The position numbers and the translations under genes are program-made. Positions 1 to 9,782 of a stretch of 64,000 nt of DNA are shown piece after piece. The stretch spans positions 124,001-188,000 of the forward strand of contig NZ_JAHNZO010000011.1 in assembly GCF_018998565.1 (NCBI RefSeq). The letters are read 5' to 3'. This DNA comes from Paenibacillus oleatilyticus (GTDB lineage Bacteria > Bacillota > Bacilli > Paenibacillales > NBRC-103111). Numbering within the stretch: the first letter of the stretch is position 1; each line of letters begins with the position of its first letter. The notes beneath the pieces were generated by a model, which saw only the letters and a program-made list of their open reading frames with translations, had not been told where the DNA came from and did no database searches.

Positions 1-744
1 TCCGGGCTGCTGCTGGAATGGCTGTACGGCGTCGGCGACCGGTTTCCGGCCGAGCTGGACAGGCTGCTTCAAGGAGCTTGGAGCTGGATGAATGCGCCGA
101 CCGCGCTGTTTCTGATCTCCGCGCCCGGGAAATGCGGAGGGACGCTGGAGCATGAGCTGCGCGGCTGCGCGCCGGGCGAGCTCAGCGAGGTGCTGCCCTT
201 CGGGGAAGGGCACCTGCTGCTGTTTGTGCCTGAAGCCAGGCAGCGCGAATGGGACAGCCGCCTGAGCGAGCGCAAGGCCGAACGGCCGGAACTGCACTGG
301 TCCCGGCTGGCGCCGCTGGCCGGACGCGAGGCATGGATCGACGCCGTGCGCAAAGCCCGAGGGCAGATGGAACTGGAGAAGCGGTACCGCATCAGCGTCG
401 GGCAGTGGCCTACTCCGATTGCCGAAGCGGTGCAGCTGATCGTCCGGCATACGGATACCCAACTGTCCGTATCCGAAGTGGCGCATGAGGTGGGACTGAG
501 CCGCAGCCATTTCAGCACGTTGTTCAAAAAGACGGTCGGCGAAAGCTTCGTCTCGTTCACGTACCGGGCGAAGCTGAAAATCGCCTGCGAGCTGCTTGGC
601 GCCCAAGGGATTACCGTTCAAGAGATCGCGGATAAAATCGGCATGCCCGACGCCAAATATTTCAGCAAATGGTTCAAGCGCTGCACCGGCAAAACACCGA
701 GCCAATATCGCAGCGAGCGGCGCGAGGAAAGGAACGTCATCTAA
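1..744 (+). CDS. AraC-family (YesN-type) response regulator, C-terminal part
   Basis: The frame is open from the first base, so the gene starts upstream and only the last 247 residues are seen. Residues about 142-245 form a two-helix-turn-helix AraC DNA-binding domain: SVSEVAHEVGLSRSHFSTLF is the first HTH, and the second contains QEIADKIGM and KYFSKWFKR, with the typical ending TGKTPSQYR. The preceding part resembles the linker of two-component regulators that carry an N-terminal receiver domain. Such regulators usually pair with a YesM-type histidine kinase and switch on an adjacent sugar ABC transporter. The transporter starts 165 bp downstream, so control of that operon is the natural inference. 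The receiver domain itself is not visible. Confidence 0.85.
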   Translation, partial: SGLLLEWLYGVGDRFPAELDRLLQGAWSWMNAPTALFLISAPGKCGGTLEHELRGCAPGELSEVLPFGEGHLLLFVPEARQREWDSRLSERKAERPELHWSRLAPLAGREAWIDAVRKARGQMELEKRYRISVGQWPTPIAEAVQLIVRHTDTQLSVSEVAHEVGLSRSHFSTLFKKTVGESFVSFTYRAKLKIACELLGAQGITVQEIADKIGMPDAKYFSKWFKRCTGKTPSQYRSERREERNVI

Positions 745-834
745 AAACACGGCTGGCATCGAACGAAAAGACACCTTTGCCTGGCAGAGGCTGTGCGTGC
801 AGCCGATGATGCACGATTTTCCGAACATCCCTCC

Positions 835-883
835 GTTTTGTATGCGTTTTACTCCCGTTACAATAATCATGTAAGCGGTTAAC
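835..883 (+). promoter_or_regulatory. Candidate promoter and cre-like site of the sugar transporter operon
   Basis: A -10-like TACAAT lies at 859-864, with a weak TTGTAT-type -35 about 16 bp upstream. Just downstream, TGTAAGCGGTTAAC (870-883) matches the CcpA cre consensus TGWAANCGNTNWCA at 12 of 14 positions, differing in the last two bases. A cre placed after the promoter would fit carbon catabolite repression by roadblock. The assignment rests on motif match and position only. Confidence 0.4.
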
Positions 884-909
884 TAACAGACGTTCAGGGG
901 GAATTCGAA

Positions 910-2193
910 ATGAAACGAAGGATGCTTCTTGTTACGACGGCGATATTGTCCGCTTCTTTGTTGGCCACCGGGTGCGGCAAGCCGGCAAGCGAGCCTCAAA
1001 ACGGCGCAGCGGGGGCGGGGACGCCATCGTCCGAACCGGGCAAGCAGGTGACGCTGCGTTTTGCGACGTGGGATACGGGCGATCTGCTCAAAATCCAGGA
1101 GACGATCGCGCGCCAATTTGAAGCGAAGCACCCCGGCGTCAAGGTGCAGGTGGAAGCGTACGGAGACGGCTTCGACCAGAAGCTGGCCGCTTCGATCGGA
1201 GCGAACAATGCGCCTGACGTGATGTACATGTGGGATTTTCCGACCTACTCCCAGAACCTCGAACCGCTGGATGCGATGATGTCCGCCGATGCCGGCCTCA
1301 AGCCGGACGATTTTTATCCCGGGCTGTTCAACTACGTGAAGATTGGCGGCAAAACGTACGGCATGCCGGCCGGGTTTACGACTCGCGTCATGTACTATAA
1401 CAAGAAGCTGTTCGACGAAGCGAACGTGCCGTATCCGAAAGCGGGCTGGACGTGGGACGACTTCAAGGAAACGGCCAAGAAACTGACGAACCCCGCCAAG
1501 AAGCAGTACGGCTTCGGCATCCGGGCGGAGAACGATCCGTACGATCTGCAGGGGGTCATCTGGAGCAACGGCGGCAGCTTTATCAGCCCGGACGGCAAGT
1601 CGATAGACGGGTTTATGAACGGCAATGAAACGGCCGAAGTGCTGCAAATGTTCGGCAGCCTCGTCAAGGATAAAACGGCCGTCATTGTCGGTGGCAAAAA
1701 CCAGCAGTCCGGAGACGACGTTTTCAAAGCGGGCAAAATCGCCATGTGGGAAAGCGGCGTATGGCCGCTGGACGGCTTCAAAGAGGCCAAAATCGACGTG
1801 GGCACGGTCGTCATGCCAGCCTTCCCGGGCAAGAAGCTCAAGGGCGTCATCGCCGAATCGGCGGTCTCAATCTCCAAATCGTCCAAAAACAAGGAAATGG
1901 CTTGGGAATTCGTCAAATACTACGCTTCCGACGAGGCGATCAAGCTGCGGACCTCCGACCTGCCGGTGCGCAAAAGCGTCGTGGCCGAGAAAAAGCTTGA
2001 CCAAGACCCGCTCTACCAATCGTTCTACAAAATGCTGGAGGCTTGCGACGACACGCCGGCGTTCCTGCTGAATCCGAAATGGAACGAAGTGAACCGCAAC
2101 CTCACGTCGGCGATCAATACGATTATGCTCGGCCAGAATGCGAAGGATTCGCTTGACAAGGCCGTCAAGGATTCGGAGAAATTTTTCAAATAA
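910..2193 (+). CDS. Sugar ABC transporter substrate-binding lipoprotein
   Basis: This 427-residue protein has a lipoprotein signal ending in LLATGC, with the lipidated cysteine at residue 22, followed by a low-complexity linker (to about residue 45). The remainder looks like a family-1 extracellular solute-binding protein: FATWDTGDLLK near the start, the ligand-cleft stretch MYYNKKLFDEANVPYP, and GWTWDDFKETAKKLT. It would bind a sugar outside the membrane and deliver it to the two permeases encoded next. No ATPase gene is present, so a shared MsmX/MsmK-type ATPase is probably used. The adjacent beta-galactosidase suggests a galactoside, but the exact sugar cannot be read from sequence. The start has a usable ribosome site (AGGGGGAA). 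Confidence 0.92.
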   Translation: MKRRMLLVTTAILSASLLATGCGKPASEPQNGAAGAGTPSSEPGKQVTLRFATWDTGDLLKIQETIARQFEAKHPGVKVQVEAYGDGFDQKLAASIGANNAPDVMYMWDFPTYSQNLEPLDAMMSADAGLKPDDFYPGLFNYVKIGGKTYGMPAGFTTRVMYYNKKLFDEANVPYPKAGWTWDDFKETAKKLTNPAKKQYGFGIRAENDPYDLQGVIWSNGGSFISPDGKSIDGFMNGNETAEVLQMFGSLVKDKTAVIVGGKNQQSGDDVFKAGKIAMWESGVWPLDGFKEAKIDVGTVVMPAFPGKKLKGVIAESAVSISKSSKNKEMAWEFVKYYASDEAIKLRTSDLPVRKSVVAEKKLDQDPLYQSFYKMLEACDDTPAFLLNPKWNEVNRNLTSAINTIMLGQNAKDSLDKAVKDSEKFFK

Positions 2194-2228
2194 AGCCGGC
2201 AGGCGAAAAATGGAAGAAGGATGAACCT

Positions 2229-3191
2229 ATGGATACGACCGCCGTTCGACAGGCAGCTAAGCCGGGCATCCGACTGAAACGAAGAGGCTGGCTCACGCCT
2301 TACCTCTTCGTCCTTCCCTGGATGATCGGTTTCATTTCCTTCACGCTGGGGCCGCTGCTGTTCTCGCTGGTGATCAGCTTGTACGATTGGCCGATTGCCG
2401 GAGAGCGTACGTTTGTCGGGTTGCAAAATTATACCCGCATGTTCACGGATGACCCGCTTTTCTGGGAGTCGCTCGGCGTCACGCTGAAATTCACCGCGAT
2501 TTTTGTGCCGCTGAATTTGTCGGTAGCGCTGCTGCTTGCTGTGCTGCTGAATCAAAAGGTGCGGGGAAGCGGCATATTCCGCACGATCTTTTATTTGCCG
2601 TCCGTCATCTCCGGAGTCGCGCTTGCGATGATCTGGGCGTGGGTATACAGCGGCGAGTACGGCATCCTGAATTACTTTTTGTCGCTCGCGGGCATTACCG
2701 GACCGGATTGGCTGCGGGAGCCGGGCTGGGCGCTGGCGGCTATGGTCGGCGCAAGCCTGTGGGCGCAGGGCTCGATGATGCTGATCTTTTTGGCCGGGCT
2801 CAAGAACATCCCGGGAGATCTGTATGAGGCAGCTTCCATCGACGGGGCCGGCGTGTTCACCCGATTTTTCCGGATCACGCTGCCCATGCTCAGCCCGACG
2901 CTGCTGTTCAATCTCGTCACCTCGATCATCGGCGCGTTCCAGCAGTTAACGCTGGCGTTGACACTGACCGGCGGGGGGCCGTCGAACTCGACGTATTTTT
3001 ACGCGATGTACGTTTATGAAAACGCCTTTAAATATTTTCATATGGGCTACGCCGCAGCGAACGCGTGGATCATGTTCCTGATCATCCTGACGCTGACGAT
3101 GCTCGTCTTCCGCTCGACCGGCATGTGGGTGTACTACGAGGGCGAAGTGAAGGCCAAACGTGCGGGCAAGCGGCCGCGGAAGGCAGCTTAA
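2229..3191 (+). CDS. Sugar ABC transporter permease, MsmF/MalF type
   Basis: A 320-residue integral membrane protein with about six hydrophobic segments. The conserved cytoplasmic EAA loop, which docks the ATPase, is seen as LYEAASIDGAGVFTRFFRI. The N-terminus resembles the sugar-permease family (PYLFVLPWMIGFISFTLGP). It lies 35 bp after the binding protein and 26 bp before the second permease, so the three form one operon. It should heterodimerise with the next gene product to make the pore. Confidence 0.92.
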   Translation: MDTTAVRQAAKPGIRLKRRGWLTPYLFVLPWMIGFISFTLGPLLFSLVISLYDWPIAGERTFVGLQNYTRMFTDDPLFWESLGVTLKFTAIFVPLNLSVALLLAVLLNQKVRGSGIFRTIFYLPSVISGVALAMIWAWVYSGEYGILNYFLSLAGITGPDWLREPGWALAAMVGASLWAQGSMMLIFLAGLKNIPGDLYEAASIDGAGVFTRFFRITLPMLSPTLLFNLVTSIIGAFQQLTLALTLTGGGPSNSTYFYAMYVYENAFKYFHMGYAAANAWIMFLIILTLTMLVFRSTGMWVYYEGEVKAKRAGKRPRKAA

Positions 3192-3217
3192 GGACTGGGG
3201 AAAGGAGAGGATCGGAG

Positions 3218-4027
3218 ATGAAAAAAACGCTCACGTACGCGCTGCTCGTCTTGTTCTCGCTGCTGTTTCTGATGCCGTTCTTCTGGCTCGTGACGACGGC
3301 GGTGAAAGCGCCGGACGAAATCTACATGTACCCGCCGAAATGGATTCCATCGGAGATCCAGTGGGGCAACTTCGTCAAAGCGTGGACGATTCAGCCGTTC
3401 AATACGTTTTTGCAAAATTCGTTGACCGTGACGATTCTGTGCAATATCGGGCAGCTGATTTCCTCCTCGCTGGTGGCGTACGGCTTTGCGCGCTACCGCT
3501 TTCCGGGACGCGACGCGCTGTTTCTGATCGTGTTGGCGACGATGATGATTCCGTGGGACGTGACGATGATTCCGCTGTATATGGAATTCAACTTTCTCGG
3601 TTGGATCAATACGCTCAAGCCTTTGATCGTCCCGGCCTGGTTCGGATCGGCCTTCTATATTTTTCTGCTGCGGCAGTTTATTATGACCATTCCTACCGAG
3701 CTGGAGGAGGCGGCGAAAATCGACGGGGCCAGCGATTTCGGCATATTTATCCGGGTGATCGTCCCGCTGATGCTGCCCGCGTTGATTCTCGTGAGCGTGT
3801 TCAACATGCTCGATACGTGGAACGATTACCTTGGACCGCTGATTTTCCTGAACGACTCCAGCAAATATACGCTGACGCTCGGGCTCGCTCAGTTCAAAGG
3901 GGTGCACGGCGTCGATATGACGTCCGTGATGGCGGTGACGTCGATCATTTGCCTGCCACCGCTGCTTGTGTTTTTCGGCGCACAGCGGTACATCGTGGAA
4001 GGAATTGCGCAGACGGGAATTAAGTAG
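3218..4027 (+). CDS. Sugar ABC transporter permease, MsmG/MalG type
   Basis: A 269-residue permease with six predicted membrane spans and the EAA loop LEEAAKIDGASDFGIFIRV. The ATG at 3218 follows AAAGGAGAGG and gives the usual family length; the frame is open further upstream, but that region overlaps the previous permease. The protein ends in a typical GIAQTGIK tail. It pairs with the preceding MsmF-type permease. Confidence 0.92.
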   Translation: MKKTLTYALLVLFSLLFLMPFFWLVTTAVKAPDEIYMYPPKWIPSEIQWGNFVKAWTIQPFNTFLQNSLTVTILCNIGQLISSSLVAYGFARYRFPGRDALFLIVLATMMIPWDVTMIPLYMEFNFLGWINTLKPLIVPAWFGSAFYIFLLRQFIMTIPTELEEAAKIDGASDFGIFIRVIVPLMLPALILVSVFNMLDTWNDYLGPLIFLNDSSKYTLTLGLAQFKGVHGVDMTSVMAVTSIICLPPLLVFFGAQRYIVEGIAQTGIK

Positions 4028-4103
4028 CGGGACGACTGCGGGTGATGCAGCAGTGAGGAAACAATCTCGTTCTATGCCGCATAACATCAATAAAGCTGAG
4101 TAA

Positions 4104-7241
<3,138 letters not shown>

Positions 7242-7303
7242 GCGGGCGAGTTGAGAGACATCGATGCGTGCCAAGCGATGGCAAGAAAATCGAAAAGCGC
7301 AAC

Positions 7304-7619
7304 GCGGGGCGTATCCGTCCCGCGTAGCTTGTTGAGAAAGTGGTCAAATGAGGTAATAGAGGTTACGATGGGGTGGGGTATCCACTTCCGACCGCTGCTC
7401 CACCCCACAAAGTGAAGTTGAATCAGGGAAGCTTAGTCCGAGTACTTTGCGGGGGCCCGGGTCCTCGGGAAATTTGATTAGAAGCCCTTAGTGCGGACAT
7501 TTCCCGAAGACAAAGGCGGACGCTATCGCTTCTCCAGTGGATACCCCACCTCCGTATGTTTCTCTATTTCAGTCAAAGCCACTTTCTCAACAGACTGGCG
7601 GGGCGTATCCGTCCCGCGT
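7304..7619. mobile_element. MITE-like element inserted in the lacZ terminator, with 22-bp target duplication
   Basis: An identical 22-bp direct repeat (starting GCGGGGCGTATCC) lies at 7304-7325 and 7598-7619. Between the copies is a 272-bp segment (7326-7597) whose ends are inverted repeats: TGTTGAGAAAGTGG at 7330-7343 faces its complement at 7579-7592, and GGTGGGGTATCCACT-like bases close a 57-bp imperfect arm (7330-7386 against 7536-7592). A second hairpin, CGGGAAAT...ATTTCCCG, lies inside at 7466-7506. There is no transposase gene. The direct repeat is itself a hairpin with a T-run after its second copy, so the element seems to have landed on the lacZ terminator. The IS1182 family is a possible parent, since its members make long, variable target duplications; this is inference. 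Confidence 0.65.
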
Positions 7620-7624
7620 TTTTT
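7598..7624 (+). terminator. Probable lacZ operon terminator
   Basis: GCGGG pairs with CCCGC across a short loop, followed by a T-run (7619-7624). The copy at 7304-7325 has the same stem without a T-run, as expected if the element separated the terminator from a duplicate of its stem. Confidence 0.5.
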
Positions 7625-7704
7625 CGCAATAGCGGACTATGGCGGCAAATGCAGACAATCGCCGAGGAAGCACGAATGACGGTTATCGCCCTCGACTCGA
7701 CTTG

Positions 7705-7846
7705 AAAATAAAGGAACGAGGATGCGCTAAGCGAAGAGTTTAAACGTTCCTCGGAACATAGCGGAAGCAGGATGACTTATTCGTGTCGAAAAATGTTCAT
7801 TCTCCCTGGGATGGGGGTGTTAAGTGCGTCGAAGTTCCTTTATTTT
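7705..7846. repeat. Imperfect inverted repeat
   Basis: AAAATAAAGGAAC at 7705-7717 is exactly complementary to GTTCCTTTATTTT at 7834-7846, and pairing continues imperfectly inward (GATGCGCTAA against the complement of TTAAGTGCGTC). An inner palindrome GTTCCTCGGAAC lies near 7744-7755. It may be a second transposon-derived miniature element or a structured transcript. No coding capacity is seen. Confidence 0.45.
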
Positions 7847-7996
7847 GCTCAGGTGGACCAATTCAGACACATTAGCGCACCTCACTTCCTCTAATTGTAT
7901 CGCATCGCTAAAATATATGCTGAGAGCGTGAGCGCGGGTCTCACTCCATCCCCCACGCCTTGCCGCTCACATCCCCCCATCTATCGCCCCACCCCG

Positions 7997-8030
7997 TTAA
8001 CACTGCCCTGACAAATGTTTGCTAAGATAA
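7997..8030 (+). promoter_or_regulatory. PhoP-box promoter of glpP
   Basis: TTAACA (7997-8002), CTGACA (8008-8013) and TTGCTA (8019-8024) are spaced exactly 11 bp apart, the direct-repeat layout of Bacillus PhoP boxes (TTAACA-like hexamers with 5-bp gaps). The last hexamer runs into a -10-like TAAGAT (8023-8028). Two further intergenic spaces downstream share the pattern, which strengthens the call. Confidence 0.65.
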
Positions 8031-8095
8031 ACTCGAGCTGTGCAGAGATGGTCAGCGTATAGCGCAGTGCGGACGCTTGGAAAGGGGCAGAGAAC

Positions 8096-8731
8096 GTGAA
8101 GCAGGCATTATACAAGTACATGGGGGACAAGCGCATCATTCCCGCGGTGCGCAAAGCGGAGGATTTGCAGGCGGCGTGCGCCAGCGAGTGGCCCGTCGTC
8201 TTTTTGCTGATCGGCGATCTGGTCACGGCGGGGGAGTACGTGGAGACGGCGCTCAAAGCAGGCAAAAGTGTGTTCCTGCACGTCGATTTTATCGCGGGGC
8301 TCGGCAGCGACCCGATCGTCATGAAGTACGTCGCGGAGCGCTGGCGGCCGACCGGCATTATTTCGACGAAGAGCCATTTGGTCAAGCAGGCGAAAAAGAA
8401 CGGCTTGGCCGCGATCCAGCGGCTGTTTCTGATCGATACGTCGGCGCTGGAGCACGGCATCCACAATATCGGGCAGAGCGAGCCGGACGCCGTAGAGATT
8501 ATGCCCGGCCTGATTCCACGGGTCATCACCCAACTGCGCCGGAGTATCTCCATGCCGATCATTGCCGGCGGGCTGATCCACGATCATGCGGAGATCGACA
8601 TGGCGCTGCAGGCAGGGGCAAGCGCCGTATCGATGGGCAGCCGGAAGCTCTGGGGACCGGGTTCGGGAGCCGCCGACGTGCCGGAAGTCGTGCCTTTACA
8701 AAAACTACACAAACCGTTAACATCTCGATGA
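8096..8731 (+). CDS. glpP: Glycerol-3-phosphate-responsive antiterminator, GlpP family
   Basis: A 211-residue TIM-barrel-like protein matching GlpP throughout: FLLIGDLVTAGEYVETA, VFLHVDFIAGLGSD, GIISTKSHLVKQAKKNG, QRLFLIDTSALEHGI, DAVEIMPGLIPRVI and the phosphate-binding end IIAGGLIHDHAEI. In B. subtilis GlpP binds glycerol-3-phosphate and the leader RNA of glp transcripts and prevents termination. The GTG start at 8096 follows AAAGGGG. It is not next to glpFK or glpD here but heads a Ugp-like cluster, and the leader downstream contains a terminator/antiterminator pair that is its likely target. PcrB-like prenyltransferases share the barrel, but the motif run favours GlpP. Confidence 0.88.
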   Translation: MKQALYKYMGDKRIIPAVRKAEDLQAACASEWPVVFLLIGDLVTAGEYVETALKAGKSVFLHVDFIAGLGSDPIVMKYVAERWRPTGIISTKSHLVKQAKKNGLAAIQRLFLIDTSALEHGIHNIGQSEPDAVEIMPGLIPRVITQLRRSISMPIIAGGLIHDHAEIDMALQAGASAVSMGSRKLWGPGSGAADVPEVVPLQKLHKPLTSR

Positions 8732-8748
8732 CAAAACGCTGTTAGAGT
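8706..8748 (+). promoter_or_regulatory. PhoP-box promoter before the HAD phosphatase gene
   Basis: Four hexamers lie 11 bp apart: TACACA (8706-8711), TTAACA (8717-8722), ATGACA (8728-8733) and CTGTTA (8739-8744), followed by a -10-like TAGAGT (8743-8748). The array overlaps the last codons of glpP, so the HAD gene can be transcribed independently of glpP. Confidence 0.65.
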
Positions 8749-8776
8749 AAGAGTCGAAAGTCCCAATTGCATATTC

Positions 8777-8870
8777 AAGGGTATGAGACGAGGAGAAAAC
8801 CCTTATGCAGCTGCAGGAAGCGCCTGAATAACGACGCGCCGCTTCTTTCTGCTGGATAAAGGGTTTTTTT
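8777..8870 (+). promoter_or_regulatory. Transcription attenuator with mutually exclusive hairpins
   Basis: The bases AAAACCCTTATGCAGC (8797-8812) can pair with GCTGGATAAAGGGTTTT (8851-8867), giving a long stem ending in seven T residues (8864-8870), a standard terminator shape. The same ACCCTT (8799-8804) can instead pair with AAGGGT at 8778-8783, a competing upstream hairpin that would prevent the terminator. The adjacent GlpP gene makes G3P-dependent antitermination the obvious hypothesis. The element also covers the presumed ribosome site of the next gene. Confidence 0.65.
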
Positions 8871-9701
8871 GTGTTTTCATCACGAAGGGAGCTGCGCAGG
8901 ATTTTGCCGGATTTGAGGGAAGTGGACGGTTTCTTTTTCGATTTGGACGGAACGATCATGCTCGGCGACAGGCTGCTTCCGGCGGCTGCCGAAACGTTCT
9001 CCGTCCTGCGGGAAAAAGGAAAGAGCATTTTGTTTTTGAGCAATACGACGACGCGGACGAGGAGCGACTGCCAGGCCCGTCTGCAGGCGTTCGGGCTGGA
9101 AGCGCACGTGCACGAGGTCGTGACGGCCGCCTACGCCGCTGCGGTATATTTCACGGAGCTGCGCGACCCGGTCGTGTATCCCGTCGGAGAGCCTGCGCTG
9201 ATCCGCGAATTGGACGAGCTGGGTGTCAGGCGAACGGAAGACCCGCTCCGTGCGACGCACGTGCTTGTCGGGATGGACATGCATTTCAACTACGGCCGGC
9301 TGCATCAAGCGATGAAGGCCGTACGCAGCGGAGCGGCGTTGATCGCAGCCAACCCCGACCCGTATTGTCCGGTCGACGGCGACGTTATCCCAGACACGTG
9401 GGCGATGGTGAAAGCGATCGAAGCGGCGAGCTGCGCCGAGACACAGGTCGTCATCGGCAAGCCGTCGGACTATTACGCCCGCAAGGCGCTCGAATGGAGC
9501 GGCCTTCCGGCGAAGCGCTGCCTGATGGTGGGCGACCGGCTGGATACGGATATCCTGCTGGGACTCGGCAGCGGCATGCGTACGGCGCTGGTGCTGACGG
9601 GGGTGACAACGCGGTCCGAGCTGGCGGCGTCGCCAATCCGGCCCGATTACGTCTGGGATTATCTGGGAGGTTTACTGGAAGCACTCCGTTCCGATTTTTA
9701 A
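8871..9701 (+). CDS. HAD-superfamily IIA sugar/glycerol-phosphate phosphatase, AraL/NagD-like
   Basis: About 276 residues with the HAD motifs in order: motif I DLDGTIMLGD (near residues 25-34), motif II LFLSNTTTRTRS, lysine in VIGKPSDYYARKAL, motif III VGDRLDTDILLG. The C2-type cap between motifs II and III places it in subclass IIA, with AraL, NagD and glycerol-phosphate phosphatases. A likely job is cytoplasmic release of phosphate from an imported sugar- or glycerol-phosphate. The GTG at 8871 directly follows the terminator T-run, with AAAGGG as the only ribosome site, which the terminator stem would mask. A TTG at 8904 after GAAGGGAG is an alternative start. Confidence 0.85.
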   Translation: MFSSRRELRRILPDLREVDGFFFDLDGTIMLGDRLLPAAAETFSVLREKGKSILFLSNTTTRTRSDCQARLQAFGLEAHVHEVVTAAYAAAVYFTELRDPVVYPVGEPALIRELDELGVRRTEDPLRATHVLVGMDMHFNYGRLHQAMKAVRSGAALIAANPDPYCPVDGDVIPDTWAMVKAIEAASCAETQVVIGKPSDYYARKALEWSGLPAKRCLMVGDRLDTDILLGLGSGMRTALVLTGVTTRSELAASPIRPDYVWDYLGGLLEALRSDF

Positions 9702-9751
9702 CATTTGCTTTACATTGCTCTAACGAGGGCATCACACACGTTTGCTACAGT
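9698..9751 (+). promoter_or_regulatory. PhoP-box promoter of the Ugp-like transporter
   Basis: This is the best of the three arrays: TTAACA (9698), TTTACA (9709), CTAACG (9720), ATCACA (9731) and TTGCTA (9742) are five hexamers at exact 11-bp steps, ending at a -10-like TACAGT (9746-9751). The first hexamer overlaps the stop codon of the HAD gene. The binding-protein gene starts 32 bp after the -10. Confidence 0.75.
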
Positions 9752-9782
9752 ACTACATACAACCACCAAAGGAGAGAAAACG

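Larger units (their letters stand above)
7242..8095. other. Gene-free stretch between lacZ and glpP
   Basis: No credible protein-coding gene is seen in these roughly 850 bases. The stretch holds a MITE-like element with its duplicated target (7304-7619), a second imperfect inverted repeat (7705-7846), and the Pho-type promoter of glpP (about 7997-8030). Short open frames overlapping the repeats lack ribosome sites and family features. Confidence 0.7.

Noticed and set aside
883..1647. Long minus-strand open frame opposite the binding-protein gene
   Set aside because: Rich in Arg, His and Val with no family pattern, as is usual for the antisense strand of a GC-rich gene; the plus-strand lipoprotein explains the region.
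7326..7597. Nested hairpins considered as a retron or group II intron RNA
   Set aside because: No reverse transcriptase is nearby, and the terminal inverted repeats with an exact target duplication fit a transposon remnant better.
7491..7679. 62-residue open frame across the right arm of the MITE
   Set aside because: No ribosome site or family features, and it is made of the repeat arm and the terminator copy.
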